Shown one piece after another: positions 25,298 to 33,308 of a stretch of DNA of 64,000 nucleotides; the first letter of the stretch is position 1; every line of letters begins with the position of its first letter. The notes under the pieces are model-generated. The model ran no database searches. It was given only the letters and a program-made list of their open reading frames with translations, and had not been told where the DNA came from. The position numbers were made by a program, and so were the translations under genes. The stretch lies in NCBI RefSeq assembly GCF_012976305.1, contig NZ_JABDSR010000001.1:124001-188000 (forward strand), in the 5' to 3' direction. This DNA is from Peptoniphilus faecalis (GTDB lineage Bacteria; Bacillota; Clostridia; Tissierellales; Peptoniphilaceae).

Positions 25298-25473
25298 AGT
25301 ATATAGGATATTTATTTTTATATTTTGATATTAATATCACATCATTCACAAATGTACAAAGATTTTTTATGAAAAGTAGTCTTCCTTGTGGCATCACTAT
25401 ACATTCTTACATATGTAGTAAAACTCCCTCCAATTTTCTATTAAAGAAATTCAAAGAGAGTTTTATTTTGTAA

Positions 25474-26736
25474 TTAAGAACCGCTTATTATCTTACCAAA
25501 GAAGGATAAGAAAATTGGGTTGTAAATATCGTCAATTATTACTGCAAAGGAAGGATATAGTACCCAAGCAATATTATTGTATCCATAAGTATCCATTACT
25601 GCTTTTGTATTTGCTACTGCATTTGGACCAGAGCCACAACCCCATCCGCAGTTTCCTGCTGCCATAACTGCTGCTCCATAATTTCTACCAAACAAATTGT
25701 AAGAAATTAAAATTGCAAACAATGCCATAAGAACTGCTTGAGCTGCTAAAACTATTCCCATTTGTCCTAAATGGCTTAATAATTTAGTAATATCTATTGT
25801 CATAAGAACTAGCGCAAGATAAAGTTCAAGGAACATATGCTCGATAGCGCTAACTTCAGATACATAGGTGTCTCTTTTAAGCTTTTCAATAATATTTCTT
25901 GCAATAGCTCCAGCAAATAAACAACCTATAAACTTAGGCATCTCAATTTTTGGAATGCTGTCAAGCAAGAAATAAATTGGCATACCTAGAGCAGATATTA
26001 GTAAAACCATGGCAAAAGCCACAATCATTCTACTGTCAACTAAAGGTGCTACTTTATCGCTAAGTTCTGATTCTGGTTTATCATTTGGATCCGCTTTTAA
26101 ATTATATTTGCTAATTAAAAATGCTGCTACAGGTCCACCAATTAATGAACCCATAATATTTCCCATTGTTCCAGCGGCAACCCCAATTTCTGTTACTCCA
26201 TCAGGTGCTCCCCATTCAGCAAAAATTGGTCCAAAGGCAGATGCAGTTCCAACTCCACCTGACATAGCTGCAGATGAACATTGAAGTGCAAACAATGGAT
26301 GCATGCCTATTGCCTTGCCAACTAGTACTCCAATAATGTCTTGCAAAGTTATCAATAAGCAAGCTGCAAAAGCAATATTAAAAATCAATTTTCTTCCTGC
26401 TTTTTTAAATAAAGATGCAGAAAATCCGTATCCAACTGTTAAAAAGAATATATTTTGTGCAAGATCCTTTGTAATTTTTGCATCAAAACTAAAGGAAATA
26501 ATTCCTGATAATTTAATAATTGCAACAATAATAGAAAATATAAGTCCTGATACAACTGGTGCAGGAATTGCATATTTCTTTAAAGCAGATGAATGACTTA
26601 CACACCATCTACCAGCAAAAATTACTAAAGCAGCAATACCTAATGTACAAAGGTATTCAAATTCAAAACTTGCAACTTCGCCATTTTTACCGGGAGTATA
26701 AGTTCCAAAATAACTAAGAACGTGTTCTAATGTCAT
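25474..26736 (-). CDS. gltS: Sodium/glutamate symporter (GltS, ESS family)
   Basis: Sodium-coupled glutamate uptake carrier of 420 aa with about 10-12 hydrophobic helices. GltS features are the two related pore-loop repeats, CSSAAMSGGVGTASAFGPIF (about 155-175) and MAAGNCGWGCGSGPNAVANT (near 365-385), plus AAGTMGNIMGSLIGGPVAAFL. GGAGGTTTTAGT precedes the ATG. Glutamate import fits an amino-acid-fermenting anaerobe. Monocistronic, with an inverted repeat in its leader/promoter region. Confidence 0.9.
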   Translation of the reverse strand: MTLEHVLSYFGTYTPGKNGEVASFEFEYLCTLGIAALVIFAGRWCVSHSSALKKYAIPAPVVSGLIFSIIVAIIKLSGIISFSFDAKITKDLAQNIFFLTVGYGFSASLFKKAGRKLIFNIAFAACLLITLQDIIGVLVGKAIGMHPLFALQCSSAAMSGGVGTASAFGPIFAEWGAPDGVTEIGVAAGTMGNIMGSLIGGPVAAFLISKYNLKADPNDKPESELSDKVAPLVDSRMIVAFAMVLLISALGMPIYFLLDSIPKIEMPKFIGCLFAGAIARNIIEKLKRDTYVSEVSAIEHMFLELYLALVLMTIDITKLLSHLGQMGIVLAAQAVLMALFAILISYNLFGRNYGAAVMAAGNCGWGCGSGPNAVANTKAVMDTYGYNNIAWVLYPSFAVIIDDIYNPIFLSFFGKIISGS

Positions 26737-26757
26737 ACTAAAACCTCCAATAAAATT

Positions 26758-26802
26758 TTTATCATAATAAGCTTATAAAATTATAAAAATTATTATGATA
26801 AA
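26758..26802. promoter_or_regulatory. Inverted repeat upstream of gltS
   Basis: TTTATCATAATAA (26758-26770) and TTATTATGATAAA (26790-26802) are perfect 13-bp inverted copies separated by 19 bp; a further TATGATA follows at about 26804-26810. The half-site spacing is near three helical turns. It lies 22-66 bp upstream of the gltS start and could be a regulator site or a leader stem-loop. No gene is seen in 26737-26900. Confidence 0.4.
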
Positions 26803-26900
26803 CTATGATATCACAATATTTTTCCTTTTTCTATCAATCTTTTTATAATATTTCTTCAAACAATTAAAGAAAACCTTTTTATATATTATTGAAAGTTTAT

Positions 26901-26931
26901 ATAAAAATAAGAGACTCATAAATGAATCTCT
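26901..26931 (-). terminator. Terminator of the 119-aa orphan gene
   Basis: On the minus strand AGAGATTCAT and ATGAGTCTCT form a 10-bp stem (one G-T pair) with a 2-3-nt loop, followed by TATTTTTAT. It lies 14 bp after the stop codon. Confidence 0.75.
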
Positions 26932-26944
26932 CTTCTTAACTTAA

Positions 26945-27304
26945 TTAACATTCTTGAAGTTCTACGACTTTCATTTTAGAATTTTTCCAACTTGCGTTTT
27001 CGCCAAGGTCTTCCACTATTTTTATAAGTAATTCATCATCTTCCAACTCTTCTGAAAAGGGTTTTACTCTAGCTTCAGAATCATGAGGAATCCAATCTAT
27101 CTCATAGCCAAGGTCCTTATTTGTGATTACTCTGCTATTAAGATGTTTTAACTCTTCCTCGTCCTCTATCCTTATATATTTCCCATTTTTTCTAGTGTAG
27201 AAAAAAATATCTTGTCCATATTTTTCTCTATAATAAATCATGTAAGCCTCACAAGAAAATTGAAAACTTCCAAGTGGGCTAATGTCAAAAATTACTTTTT
27301 TCAT
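26945..27304 (-). CDS. Hypothetical protein, 119 aa
   Basis: I do not recognise a family. It is an acidic soluble protein without signal peptide or membrane helix, beginning MKKVIFDISPLGSFQFSCEAYMIYY and with an acidic C-terminal half (EELEDDELLIKIVEDLG). AAGGTGAGGTA gives a good ribosome site and a terminator follows closely, so it is a real monocistronic gene. Confidence 0.75.
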   Translation of the reverse strand: MKKVIFDISPLGSFQFSCEAYMIYYREKYGQDIFFYTRKNGKYIRIEDEEELKHLNSRVITNKDLGYEIDWIPHDSEARVKPFSEELEDDELLIKIVEDLGENASWKNSKMKVVELQEC

Positions 27305-27378
27305 TACCTCACCTTGGAAGTATTATATCACAATTATAAAATTTTATATACAATTTAAAGATTTTTGTAAATTTTTTA

Positions 27379-28245
27379 TCAAATATGACGCACTATTGAA
27401 GAAATAACTTCTTCCCTCGTCATTTCTCTTTTTGGATCAAAATTATTCTTTTCATCTAAATTTAAATATCCACCATTTATAGCATTGTTAACATAATCTC
27501 TTGCGTAATTAGAAATCTTTTTGGCATCCTTAATTTTTAAATCTTTGCTCTTTTCTAGTTTAAATAAATTTGAAATTACAATAGCATAGTCTTCCCTTGT
27601 AATATGATCCCTTGGAGCAAATTTTTCTCTATTCTTTCCCTTCATTATGCCAAGGTCGTATGCCATATTCACGTATCTATTGTCAGTGTCTTTAAACTGT
27701 TTTACTGAGCCTTGAGCACTTCTTTTGTACTTAATTTCATAAGCCTTGACAGCAATTTCGGCAAATTCTTCACGTGTAATTTTTTCTCTTGTATTTTTTG
27801 CAACTTCTTTAGAGAAAAGTTTTAATTCTTCTGCTTTTAATAAATCATTGTAATCCCAGTTGCTGTAATTTCTAAAAATTGGAGCCTTTCCAAGATGTAA
27901 TTCATCTGTAAAATTTGACTTGCCATCATTTTTGGCAAACCTAAGTCTAAAAGTGTATCCTGTTGATGGTCCAACTAATGAATCCAATTCTCTTTGAGCA
28001 AGAGAAATATATTTTTTGTTGTTTTTTACAAATACATTTTTTGTAATCTTAGATTTTACGTCATTGCCTTCGCTTTTTACTTCAATTTCAATTACGTCCT
28101 TGTCTTTTGCATTTTTTATTTCAAAATTATATACTTCACTTTCTTTAACTACACTGACATTAAGGGGCATTGCAACTTCCTTTGATGCAAAAACACTTAT
28201 TGGCATTGCAATTAAAATTATAATCAATATAAATATTTTTTTCAT
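27379..28245 (-). CDS. Secreted SLH-domain protein
   Basis: A surface protein of 288 aa: signal peptide (MKKIFILIIILIAMPISVFA), a beta-rich N-terminal part (about 22-130), and three SLH-like repeats from about residue 130. Recognisable pieces are TREKITREEFAEIAVKAYE, KDTDNRYVNMAYDLGIMKGK and ITREDYAIVISNLFKL, then KNNFDPKREMTREEVISSIV. SLH domains bind pyruvylated secondary cell-wall polymers. No enzyme domain is visible; a wall-anchoring or structural role is inferred. Confidence 0.85.
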   Translation of the reverse strand: MKKIFILIIILIAMPISVFASKEVAMPLNVSVVKESEVYNFEIKNAKDKDVIEIEVKSEGNDVKSKITKNVFVKNNKKYISLAQRELDSLVGPSTGYTFRLRFAKNDGKSNFTDELHLGKAPIFRNYSNWDYNDLLKAEELKLFSKEVAKNTREKITREEFAEIAVKAYEIKYKRSAQGSVKQFKDTDNRYVNMAYDLGIMKGKNREKFAPRDHITREDYAIVISNLFKLEKSKDLKIKDAKKISNYARDYVNNAINGGYLNLDEKNNFDPKREMTREEVISSIVRHI

Positions 28246-28347
28246 TTTTCACCTCAAGTTCTTATAATAACAAATATTAAGGTGAAAATCTTTGAAAATT
28301 AAACTTTGTAATCAATTTGTAATCTTTTTGGTATCAAGCTAAAGTGA

Positions 28348-28899
28348 TTAAATTCCTAATATTTTAATTAAATTTATTTTCTCACTGTTATCCTTTTTTT
28401 CTTCTTGGATTTTTATTTTCATTTCCTCTGAAACTTTTTTCTTCACATCTTCAGGAAGATTTTTGTCTGCAAAGGGATAGACTGTGTTATTTTCCTTAGT
28501 AGCATGGCTCCTCAAAAGTTCAACATAAGCCATGGCATTTGTAAGTATATGAAGTTTTGTAAGATCTGACTTAGATTTTTCAAATAAATTTAAATTATTT
28601 TCAAGTTCCATTACATATCCTCTTGCCATTTGATGCTCTACAAGCATTCCGCCACGCACAACTTTTTCTGCAACTGGTCCAAGATTTTCTAACATTGCCT
28701 TAAATAAAATATCTTCTTCTTTTTTGTGATGCCTTCCATCTGCGTATTTTCTTATAAAAATTATTGCATTTTTAAAAAATTCCTTGTCCACGTTTCCGTT
28801 TAATATTTCAAGGCATTTTTCTTCCATTCTATCACAAAAAATTAAAATTTCTTTATGCTCATCTTCTAGATAATTAATTGTTTCTTTTAAAGTATTCAT
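28348..28899 (-). CDS. Hemerythrin-like (HHE) domain protein
   Basis: A 183-aa four-helix di-iron protein. Candidate iron ligands are His in DEHKEIL (near 14), HHKKEED (near 57-62, HxxxE), VEHQMARG (near 88) and RSHATKENNTVYPF (HxxxE near 131). Bacterial members bind oxygen or nitric oxide, or repair iron centres; which applies cannot be told. It follows the gene at 28904 by 4 bp, so they are co-transcribed from a promoter carrying a CRP/FNR-type palindrome. Confidence 0.88.
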   Translation of the reverse strand: MNTLKETINYLEDEHKEILIFCDRMEEKCLEILNGNVDKEFFKNAIIFIRKYADGRHHKKEEDILFKAMLENLGPVAEKVVRGGMLVEHQMARGYVMELENNLNLFEKSKSDLTKLHILTNAMAYVELLRSHATKENNTVYPFADKNLPEDVKKKVSEEMKIKIQEEKKDNSEKINLIKILGI

Positions 28900-28903
28900 T
28901 TAA

Positions 28904-29485
28904 TCACTTCCTAAGTATATAATTTTCATCTATCTTTTCAAATTTTATATTGGAAGATTTTAAACTCCCCTCAATAAAATTGTCGCGAAGTATCCAATAA
29001 TTTTTGGGATCAACATAATTCTTCCAAATACTTTCGTGAACATCTTTTTCTACAGTAAATACAAGTTCATCTTTATCATTTTTTAAAATTGCAAGTGCAT
29101 GATCACAAGGCATTCCATCCAAAAATTTCGAAGTTATAAAATTAAAAGCCTCAAGAGGAGTTTTCCCTCCATTATAATTTTTGCCAATTTCAAAAAATTT
29201 ATTTTTTATTTTTTCTAAATCAAAATTTTTTAATAAAATTGAAACTGCCTTTGCAAGTCTATTTTCACTTCTCACAACCCGTTTGTCAAGCCAAGCGTGA
29301 ATATTACTTGTGTCGATTATATCTTCAAGTTTTCCTCTTTCAATTGGAAATTCTCTATCTAAATCTTTTTTTAACTTAGCACTTTCATCCTTATCCAAAA
29401 ATTTTAATAAACTTTCTAAAATCTCTTCTTGGAAAATGATTTTTTCGTACATAATGTAGTGAATGCGTCCTAAAAATAAACTCAT
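28904..29485 (-). CDS. Unknown protein co-transcribed with hemerythrin
   Basis: A protein of 193 aa starting at ATG 29485 behind GAGGG; an upstream in-frame ATG (29497) overlaps that site. Visible features are FLGRIHYIMYEKIIFQ at the N-terminus, RSENRLAKAVSILLKNFD in the middle, and DGMPCDHALAI and WKNYVDPKNYWILRDN toward the end. There are no membrane segments. The overall look resembles cytoplasmic proteins related to the L-2-amino-thiazoline-4-carboxylate hydrolase fold, but I cannot confirm this. The partnership with hemerythrin suggests oxygen, NO or redox sensing or repair. Confidence 0.7.
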   Translation of the reverse strand: MSLFLGRIHYIMYEKIIFQEEILESLLKFLDKDESAKLKKDLDREFPIERGKLEDIIDTSNIHAWLDKRVVRSENRLAKAVSILLKNFDLEKIKNKFFEIGKNYNGGKTPLEAFNFITSKFLDGMPCDHALAILKNDKDELVFTVEKDVHESIWKNYVDPKNYWILRDNFIEGSLKSSNIKFEKIDENYILRK

Positions 29486-29515
29486 CTTATCCCTCATTTC
29501 TCATGAAATAATATC

Positions 29516-29550
29516 ATTATAATCAAAAAAATAATGTGATAAAAGTCACA
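29516..29550 (-). promoter_or_regulatory. Promoter of the hemerythrin operon with CRP/FNR-type palindrome
   Basis: TGTGA-TAAAAG-TCACA (29535-29550) matches the CRP/FNR family pattern TGTGA-N6-TCACA exactly. On the minus strand it precedes a perfect TATAAT (29521-29516) and overlaps the expected -35 position, where no good -35 hexamer exists. It is about 50 bp upstream of the first gene. Control by a CRP/FNR-family regulator (redox or NO sensing) is inferred; no such regulator gene is in the window. Confidence 0.6.
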
Positions 29551-29642
29551 AGTAAAAACATTATTGCATTAATAATAAATTACTAAAAAAATTTTTGCTA
29601 AAATATATTATAAATCCACTATGTGAAATTTTAAATCAAGAG

Positions 29643-29674
29643 AAAAAAAGAAGCAATACATCAGTATAGCTTCT
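29643..29674 (-). terminator. Terminator after the coiled-coil protein gene
   Basis: On the minus strand AGAAGCTATAC and GTATTGCTTCT pair (11 bp with one mismatch, loop of 4), followed by TTTTTT. It starts about 23 bp after the stop codon at 29698 and ends the fakA-recG-coaD gene line. Confidence 0.85.
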
Positions 29675-29697
29675 CATTTTTCTTTAAAAATATTAAA

Positions 29698-30138
29698 TTA
29701 TCCTCTTAACTCTTGTCTATTTTCATTAAGCATTTTAATTATTTCTGATAAATTAACTTGTGTATTTTCAAGAAGTTCATCTGCATAATCTCTTGCGCCT
29801 TCTCTAATTTGAGTAGATTCTTCTTTTGCAGATTTTAAAATTTCTGATGCTCTCTCATTAGCTTGTCTTACAAGTTCATTTTCGTCAATAATCTTTTCTG
29901 AGTGAGCTCTTGCTGCTGCAATTATTTTGTCAGCTTCGTCATGTGCTCCATTGATTATTTCGTCTTTGTCCTTTGCAATTTTTTGTGCTTCGGAAACTTC
30001 TTCAGGAATTTGCATTTTTACTTCATTTACAATTTCCAAAAATTCATCTCTATCAACCATTACCTTATTAGTAAGTGGTATTTGTGATGATGTTTCTACA
30101 AGATCTTCCAATTCCTCAACTAAATCAATTAAATTCAT
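29698..30138 (-). CDS. Coiled-coil protein (often annotated ATPase / DivIVA-like)
   Basis: A 146-aa, almost wholly helical, charged protein. A short N-terminal part (1-40) is followed by a long Ala/Glu/Lys-rich coiled coil (about 45-140; for example EADKIIAAARAHSEKIIDE). Similar proteins occur beside coaD and rsmD in Clostridia and related groups under names such as ATPase or V-type H subunit, without known function. It overlaps the end of coaD by 4 bp. A structural or division-related role is possible but unproven. Confidence 0.7.
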   Translation of the reverse strand: MNLIDLVEELEDLVETSSQIPLTNKVMVDRDEFLEIVNEVKMQIPEEVSEAQKIAKDKDEIINGAHDEADKIIAAARAHSEKIIDENELVRQANERASEILKSAKEESTQIREGARDYADELLENTQVNLSEIIKMLNENRQELRG

Positions 30139-30620
30139 ATCTTCCTCCTAAGTAATTTTTTCTTCATAGCTTCTCCTACAACAGGAGGCACGAATAAATC
30201 TGTATCTCCGTCAAAGGTTGAAACCTCTTTAGCAAGCGTTGAGCTCACAAATAAATTTTCATTTGATGCCAATAAAAAAACAGTTTCAACACCATCTTTA
30301 TAGTGCATATTTGCCATGGCAAGTGTATATTCATTAAAATAATCAGAAGCTGATCTAAGTCCTCTTACTATTACTTTACAATTTTTTTTCTTTGCATAGT
30401 CAACTAGAAGTCCATCAAAAGAATCTATCTCCACGCCCTCTACGCCATTTAGTACCTTGTGAAGGAGTTCTTTTCGCTCTTCAACTGTAAATAATTCTTT
30501 TTTTGAAGTGTTGTCAAGAACTGCGACAATTACCTCTCCAAAAATATCCTTTGCTCTTTTTATAATGTCTAAATGTCCATTAGTTACTGGGTCAAAGCTA
30601 CCCGCATATATTGCTTTCAT
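30135..30620 (-). CDS. coaD: Phosphopantetheine adenylyltransferase
   Basis: Fourth step of coenzyme A synthesis: transfers AMP from ATP to 4'-phosphopantetheine. It is 161 aa, the family length. The nucleotidyltransferase motif is AIYAGSFDPVTNGHLDIIKRA (T/HxGH type), with VIVRGLRSASDYFNEYTLA and the ISSTLAKEV-like LFVSSTLAKEVSTFDG further on. It overlaps rsmD by 23 bp, with no strong own ribosome site, so translation is probably coupled. Confidence 0.97.
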   Translation of the reverse strand: MKAIYAGSFDPVTNGHLDIIKRAKDIFGEVIVAVLDNTSKKELFTVEERKELLHKVLNGVEGVEIDSFDGLLVDYAKKKNCKVIVRGLRSASDYFNEYTLAMANMHYKDGVETVFLLASNENLFVSSTLAKEVSTFDGDTDLFVPPVVGEAMKKKLLRRKI

Positions 30621-31164
30621 CTATATCCCATCCACATATGGAAATTGATGTATTTCCATATTTTTTATTTTTTATTTCTACAAAACCTTCGCCAATTAAA
30701 AGTGGAATATCAGAATTATACTCCACAATTAGTTGTCCTTTCGGTTTTAATAGTTCCTTTTCTCTAATTAGTTTAAAGGCTTTTTTATATAAATCACGCC
30801 TGTCAAAAGGTGGATCCATGTAAATGTAATCAAACTTTACATCTAAACTTCTAAGGGCTTTATTCAAGTGATCTTCAATTACAACTGCATAATTCAAAAA
30901 TTTTGCCTTATCTAAATTGTATTTTACACAATCTATTGCTTCCTTTGATTTGTCAATGAAGTAGGCTTTTTTTCCGCCCCTTGAAATAAATTCAATTCCA
31001 TTTGCACCGCTGCCACAGAATAAATCTAAGACAATATCGTCAAAAAAATTTTGCCCCAAAATATTGAAAACCGATTCCTTAACTCTATCTTCTGTTGGTC
31101 TCGTATCAAAGCCCTTTGGTGCCTTTAATTTGAGTCCTCGTCTATTTCCTGAAATTATTCTCAT
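30598..31164 (-). CDS. rsmD: 16S rRNA (guanine966-N2)-methyltransferase
   Basis: Methylates G966 of 16S rRNA using SAM. It is 188 aa with the start pattern MRIISGNRRGLKLKAPKGFDTRPT, the SAM site VLDLFCGSGANGIE and the catalytic motif YIYMDPPFDRR. GGAGGCTTT precedes the ATG. The rsmD-coaD pair is common in bacteria. Confidence 0.96.
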   Translation of the reverse strand: MRIISGNRRGLKLKAPKGFDTRPTEDRVKESVFNILGQNFFDDIVLDLFCGSGANGIEFISRGGKKAYFIDKSKEAIDCVKYNLDKAKFLNYAVVIEDHLNKALRSLDVKFDYIYMDPPFDRRDLYKKAFKLIREKELLKPKGQLIVEYNSDIPLLIGEGFVEIKNKKYGNTSISICGWDIDESNICG

Positions 31165-31217
31165 AAAGCCTCCAAATTAGTTTTATTTTACCATAAGTCA
31201 AGAGATAATAAAAGATA

Positions 31218-33251
31218 TTAGTTCAAATCAGAGTAAAAATCAACTATTTCTCTATTTAAGTAAAAATATTTTTTGCTCTCTAAATTTGGATCTTCTTCCA
31301 AAATATTTTTCACGTCTTCTGTTGCATATTTTAAAATTGTTTCGTCTCTAAAGGGATCTGCAAGTCTTAAATTTGGCATACCTGATTGTCTAGTTCCCAA
31401 TATATCTCCAAAGCCTCGAAGTTCTAAATCTTTATTTGCAATATAAAATCCATCGTTTGAGTCCGTCATAATTTTCATTCTCTCCCAAGATATTTCACTT
31501 TTAGAAAGATTGTAGAGTATGCAATAGGATTGATGATCTCCTCTTCCTACTCTTCCACGAAGTTGGTGTAGTGTTGAAAGTCCAAAACGCTCTGCATTGT
31601 AAATCATAATTACAGTCGCATTAGGCACATTTACTCCAACCTCGACAACAGTTGTAGAGACGAGTAAATTTATTTTGTTCTCTGCAAATTCTGTCATAAT
31701 TTTATTTTTTTCATCTGCCTTCATCTTTCCGTGGAGAAGTCCAACACTATATTCAGAAAAAAAGTCTTTTAATTCTTCATAAACTTTTTCAACTGCTTGC
31801 AAATTTTCATAATCTTCATTTTCTTCGATTAAAGAACAAATTACATAGGCTTGCCTATTTTTTGAAAGCTGAGATTTAATAAAATTAAGAGATTTATCTA
31901 GCATATTTTCATTTATTGCAATAGTCTTAATTGGTTTTCTGCCTAAGGGCATAGTCTTTATGACAGAAATATCTAAATCTGCGTAGAGAACTAAACTCAA
32001 ACTTCTAGGTATTGGTGTAGCCGACATTACAATTGTTGCTGCGTCCTTATTTTTATTTTGAAGCATATTTCTTTGCAATACGCCAAAGCGATGTTGCTCG
32101 TCAATAACATTTACTCCTAATTTTCTGAAAACTACATTTTCTTCTATGAGAGCGTGAGTTCCTATTAATATATCAATAGAACCCATCTCCAAATTGTCTA
32201 GGATATCTCTTTTTGCATTTTTTGAAGTTGAACCTATTAACAGTGCTATTTTTACTCCAAGAGGCTCTAAAAGCTCCACAAAAGATTTAAAATGTTGCTT
32301 TGCCAAAATTTCTGTCGGCGCCATAATAGATGATTGATAGCCATTTAAATAGGCAAGATACATTATTATAATTGCAATAATTGTTTTGCCACTTCCAACA
32401 TCTCCTTGAATTAGTCTATTTATTGATTTCCCTTTTTTCATGTCGTCAAAAATTTCATCGACTACATTTTGTTGTCCTTCCGTTAATTTAAAGGGAAGAT
32501 CCTCTATAAAATTAAAAACTTTATCCTTAATTTCAAATTTTATTGCATCTCTTCTTTCATTTTGAAATTTATTTTTTAAAATAGAAAGTTCAAATAAAAA
32601 TAATTCTTCATAAATTAATCTCTCACGTGCTTGAATGTAATTTTTTCTGCTACTAGGATAGTGAATACTTTTTATGGCGTAATTCTTATCTATTAGAGTG
32701 TATTTCTTCAAAATTTCTTCTGGCAAATTTTCTTCAAATAAATTTAAGTCTATTATTTGGCTTATTGCATTTTCAAAGGCAAAATTGTTTAGTCCTTCAG
32801 TTAAATTGTAAATTGGAGAAATTTTCCCCAATTTTTTTAAATTATGTATATTTTCAATTTCAGGACTGCTTATGCTAATTCTTCCCCTAAAAAAGTCAGC
32901 TTTTCCATATACTAAATACTCACTTCCAATTTTTATTTTAGAATTTAAGTAAAAGGCATTGAAAAAAGAAAGCTCTACCTCTCCACTTCCATCTTCTGCA
33001 AGAAAACTTGTTAGAGTAAGACCCTTTCTTATTCTTCTATTTTGAAGTTTTGATATAATTCTAACCTTGAAGGTGTTTTTTTCTCCTATTACTGCATTTG
33101 AAATGCTTACAATCTTTGAACTATCCTCATACCTTCTAGGATAATATAATAAAAGATCCTCTAGAGAATAAATTCCAAGCTTGTGGAAAAGTTTCTCTCT
33201 CTTTGGTCCAATCCCCTTTAAATTTTTTATAGAATCGCTTAACTTAACCAT
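31218..33251 (-). CDS. recG: ATP-dependent DNA helicase RecG
   Basis: Branch-migration helicase acting on stalled forks and recombination intermediates. Start taken at ATG 33251 behind AGGAGAATT, giving 677 aa. It has an N-terminal wedge/OB domain (about 60-200), Walker A GDVGSGKT, DEQH box VIDEQHRFGV, motif III MSATPIP and motif VI QLRGRVGRG. A terminator separates it from fakA upstream, yet the fakA-recG-rsmD-coaD order is that usually seen in Firmicutes. Confidence 0.97.
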   Translation of the reverse strand: MVKLSDSIKNLKGIGPKREKLFHKLGIYSLEDLLLYYPRRYEDSSKIVSISNAVIGEKNTFKVRIISKLQNRRIRKGLTLTSFLAEDGSGEVELSFFNAFYLNSKIKIGSEYLVYGKADFFRGRISISSPEIENIHNLKKLGKISPIYNLTEGLNNFAFENAISQIIDLNLFEENLPEEILKKYTLIDKNYAIKSIHYPSSRKNYIQARERLIYEELFLFELSILKNKFQNERRDAIKFEIKDKVFNFIEDLPFKLTEGQQNVVDEIFDDMKKGKSINRLIQGDVGSGKTIIAIIIMYLAYLNGYQSSIMAPTEILAKQHFKSFVELLEPLGVKIALLIGSTSKNAKRDILDNLEMGSIDILIGTHALIEENVVFRKLGVNVIDEQHRFGVLQRNMLQNKNKDAATIVMSATPIPRSLSLVLYADLDISVIKTMPLGRKPIKTIAINENMLDKSLNFIKSQLSKNRQAYVICSLIEENEDYENLQAVEKVYEELKDFFSEYSVGLLHGKMKADEKNKIMTEFAENKINLLVSTTVVEVGVNVPNATVIMIYNAERFGLSTLHQLRGRVGRGDHQSYCILYNLSKSEISWERMKIMTDSNDGFYIANKDLELRGFGDILGTRQSGMPNLRLADPFRDETILKYATEDVKNILEEDPNLESKKYFYLNREIVDFYSDLN

Positions 33252-33261
33252 AATTCTCCTA

Positions 33262-33291
33262 ATACAAAAGCCCAAAGAAAAACTTCGGGCT
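33262..33291 (-). terminator. Terminator between fakA and recG
   Basis: On the minus strand AGCCCGAAG and CTTTGGGCT pair over 9 bp (one G-T) with a TTTTT loop, followed by TTTTGTATT. It starts about 18 bp after the fakA stop, so recG is reached by readthrough or has its own promoter. Confidence 0.8.
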
Positions 33292-33308
33292 CAAATCTAA
33301 ATTAATTC

